Assembly (NCBI GenBank): GCA_014799925.1
Contig: JAAVHC010000074.1
Location: 1-32,999, forward strand
DNA length: 32,999 bases
Reading direction: 5' to 3'
Source: Oscillibacter sp.
GTDB lineage: Bacteria > Bacillota > Clostridia > Oscillospirales > Oscillospiraceae
In this document: in pieces, positions 32,438-32,999 of the stretch
Layout of the letters: the number at the start of each line of letters is the position of its first letter
How positions within the stretch are numbered: position 1 is the first letter of the stretch
Position numbers and translations under genes: made by a program
The notes under the pieces: model-generated
The model's database searches: none
Told to the model about the DNA's origin: nothing
Seen by the model: the letters and a program-made list of their open reading frames with translations, nothing else

Positions 32438-32742
32438 CTCCCGCGCTCTTGAAGCTCACGCAACGCGGCACTGACAGCGGCCAACTCCTGCGCCATGCTG
32501 TCCAGGTTGGCGGCATCGACGCGCCCCATGTTGGCAAGCACGGTCAGACGGTTCAGATTGTTGCCGATGCTCCGCAGCTGCTTTGCGGTCTCTTTCAAAT
32601 CCTCAATGACCACCACTTGCCGCCCCAAGCAGCAACGGGTAACGTAGTCACTCTGAGACATCCGGGCTTGCTTTGCCTTGCGCTTGATGGTATCCAGATC
32701 GGCGGAAGAGATTCGGATACTGAATGTTGTGTCTTTTTTCAT
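32425..32742 (-). CDS. mobC: MobC-like relaxosome accessory protein
   Basis: Small DNA-binding protein of 105 residues that helps the relaxase open oriT. The N-terminal ribbon-helix-helix is visible (FSIRISSADLDTIKRKAKQA at 7-26, then RMSQSDYVTRCCLG), followed by the MobC signature RSIGNNLNRLTVLANMG (about 57-73) and a C-terminal helix. GGAGG lies before the ATG at 32742. It is the first gene of the mobilization operon, directly after the probable oriT; the relaxase start overlaps its end. Confidence 0.88.
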   Translation of the reverse strand: MKKDTTFSIRISSADLDTIKRKAKQARMSQSDYVTRCCLGRQVVVIEDLKETAKQLRSIGNNLNRLTVLANMGRVDAANLDSMAQELAAVSAALRELQERGRWQK

Positions 32743-32840
32743 CTGCGCCCTCCGTTCTTAAAGTGGGTCCGGGCTTCTGCCCGGAAAAGGCGTTTGGCGG
32801 GGCGAGGGCGGAAGCCCGCGTCCAGACAAATGCGATGCTG
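32743..32840. other. Probable origin of transfer (oriT) region
   Basis: Upstream of mobC lie inverted repeats TCCGGGC-TTCT-GCCCGGA (32768-32785) and a GCGGGGC...GCCCGC pair (32797-32819) on either side of AAAAGGCGTTTG. MOB_P mobilization genes usually sit next to an oriT built of such repeats plus a short nick sequence. The nick itself cannot be read from sequence alone. Confidence 0.45.
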
Positions 32841-32842
32841 GC

Positions 32843-32866
32843 TCCCTCCTCAAGGAGGGATTTTTT
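32843..32866 (+). terminator. Plus-strand terminator in the oriT region
   Basis: TCCCTCCT-CA-AGGAGGGA (32843-32860) followed by TTTTTT (32861-32866). No plus-strand gene ends here, so it may stop a short non-coding transcript crossing oriT or shield the downstream promoter. Confidence 0.65.
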
Positions 32867-32895
32867 CGCGGTCCCGGAGCCTGAACACAAAAAGA

Positions 32896-32915
32896 GCCCC
32901 CACAAAAGTGGGAGC
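32896..32915 (-). terminator. Hairpin before the rightmost gene
   Basis: GCCCCCAC-AAAA-GTGGGAGC (8-bp stem). On the minus strand it is followed by TCTTTTTG, an intrinsic-terminator layout for transcripts coming from the right. Confidence 0.55.
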
Positions 32916-32925
32916 AGTGTTTATA

Positions 32926-32953
32926 TTGCTTTTGGAAGGTTCTGTGATATAAT
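32926..32953 (+). promoter_or_regulatory. Promoter of the rightmost gene
   Basis: TTGCTT (32926-32931), a 16-base spacer ending in TGTGA, and TATAAT (32948-32953), with the ATG 24 bases further on. Confidence 0.6.
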
Positions 32954-32976
32954 AAAACCATCTGGGGGGTGAGCAG

Positions 32977-32999
32977 ATGACCAAGTATCGAATCTATGA
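32977..32999 (+). CDS. 5' end of an element gene (partial)
   Basis: ATG at 32977 preceded by GGGGGGTGAG and a good promoter; it reads MTKYRIY before the window ends. Only seven full codons are visible, so no function can be given. Its divergent position next to oriT suggests a regulator or replication gene, as in related elements. Confidence 0.5.

Larger units (their letters stand above)
29015..32999. mobile_element. Integrative mobilizable element (left part, continues past window)
   Basis: Contains, all on the minus strand, a large serine recombinase at the end, a 56-residue protein, a relaxase with a nested gene, and MobC, then an oriT-like region and a divergent plus-strand gene. No type IV secretion genes are visible, so transfer would use a helper element. 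The left boundary near 29,010-29,020 is placed where the deformylase fragment ends. Third-position GC is lower and codon use less biased than in the flanking chromosome (for example the recombinase), supporting transfer. The exact att core cannot be set without the right end. Confidence 0.75.

Overview
The window is about 33 kb of high-GC, low-GC-Gram-positive-type chromosome. It has strong AGGAGG ribosome binding sites, a lipobox lipoprotein, HxlR, CsoR and ROK regulators, a bactofilin, and B. subtilis-like nucleoside ABC genes. This suggests an anaerobic gut Clostridia member, probably Oscillospiraceae (Flavonifractor/Lawsonibacter-like). That placement is inferred from gene content and style; no rRNA or marker phylogeny was possible.

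Region 1 (about 170-10,960, minus strand) is a nine-gene nucleoside salvage operon. A BMP-type lipoprotein, one double-domain ATPase and two permeases import nucleosides. Uridine phosphorylase, cytidine deaminase and purine nucleoside phosphorylase then split or convert them, and phosphopentomutase plus deoxyribose-phosphate aldolase move the (deoxy)ribose into central metabolism. A strong terminator closes the operon, and hairpins after the lipoprotein gene and between cdd and deoB probably tune expression. Upstream lie an AraC-type regulator and a small zinc-ribbon protein gene.

Region 2 (about 11,080-22,650) is mixed chromosome. It holds a bactofilin with a structured leader, a CsoR-controlled copper ATPase whose last 66 residues are a CopZ-like domain with its own ribosome binding site, a sugar nucleotidyltransferase, a flavodoxin/ferredoxin fusion, thioredoxin, and a minus-strand trio (zinc-ribbon protein, NhaC-type antiporter, CDF metal exporter). 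A 550-bp gene-free stretch packed with palindromes follows, then two tandem FMN reductase paralogues divergent from an HxlR redox-type regulator.

Region 3 (about 22,650-28,810) holds CTP synthase with a terminator-like hairpin in its leader. Next come a MazG-like pyrophosphohydrolase overlapping a ROK regulator, then a polyol dehydrogenase and a GPH-family sugar transporter preceded by a dyad operator. These suggest sugar-alcohol use under ROK control.

Region 4 (about 29,015 to the right edge) is one end of an integrative mobilizable element. It carries a large serine recombinase, a 56-residue protein, a MOB_P-type relaxase with a second gene nested in its 3' part, a MobC accessory protein and a probable oriT region. 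Its left end abuts an N-terminal fragment of a peptide deformylase-like gene, so the element appears to have inserted into, or captured, that gene. The element continues beyond the window.

The most notable structure outside ordinary genes is a family of dispersed palindromes (core TTATTnTTTCCG...CGGAAnTAATA) at five intergenic places, the CopA/CopZ internal start, and the overlapping mobilization genes.
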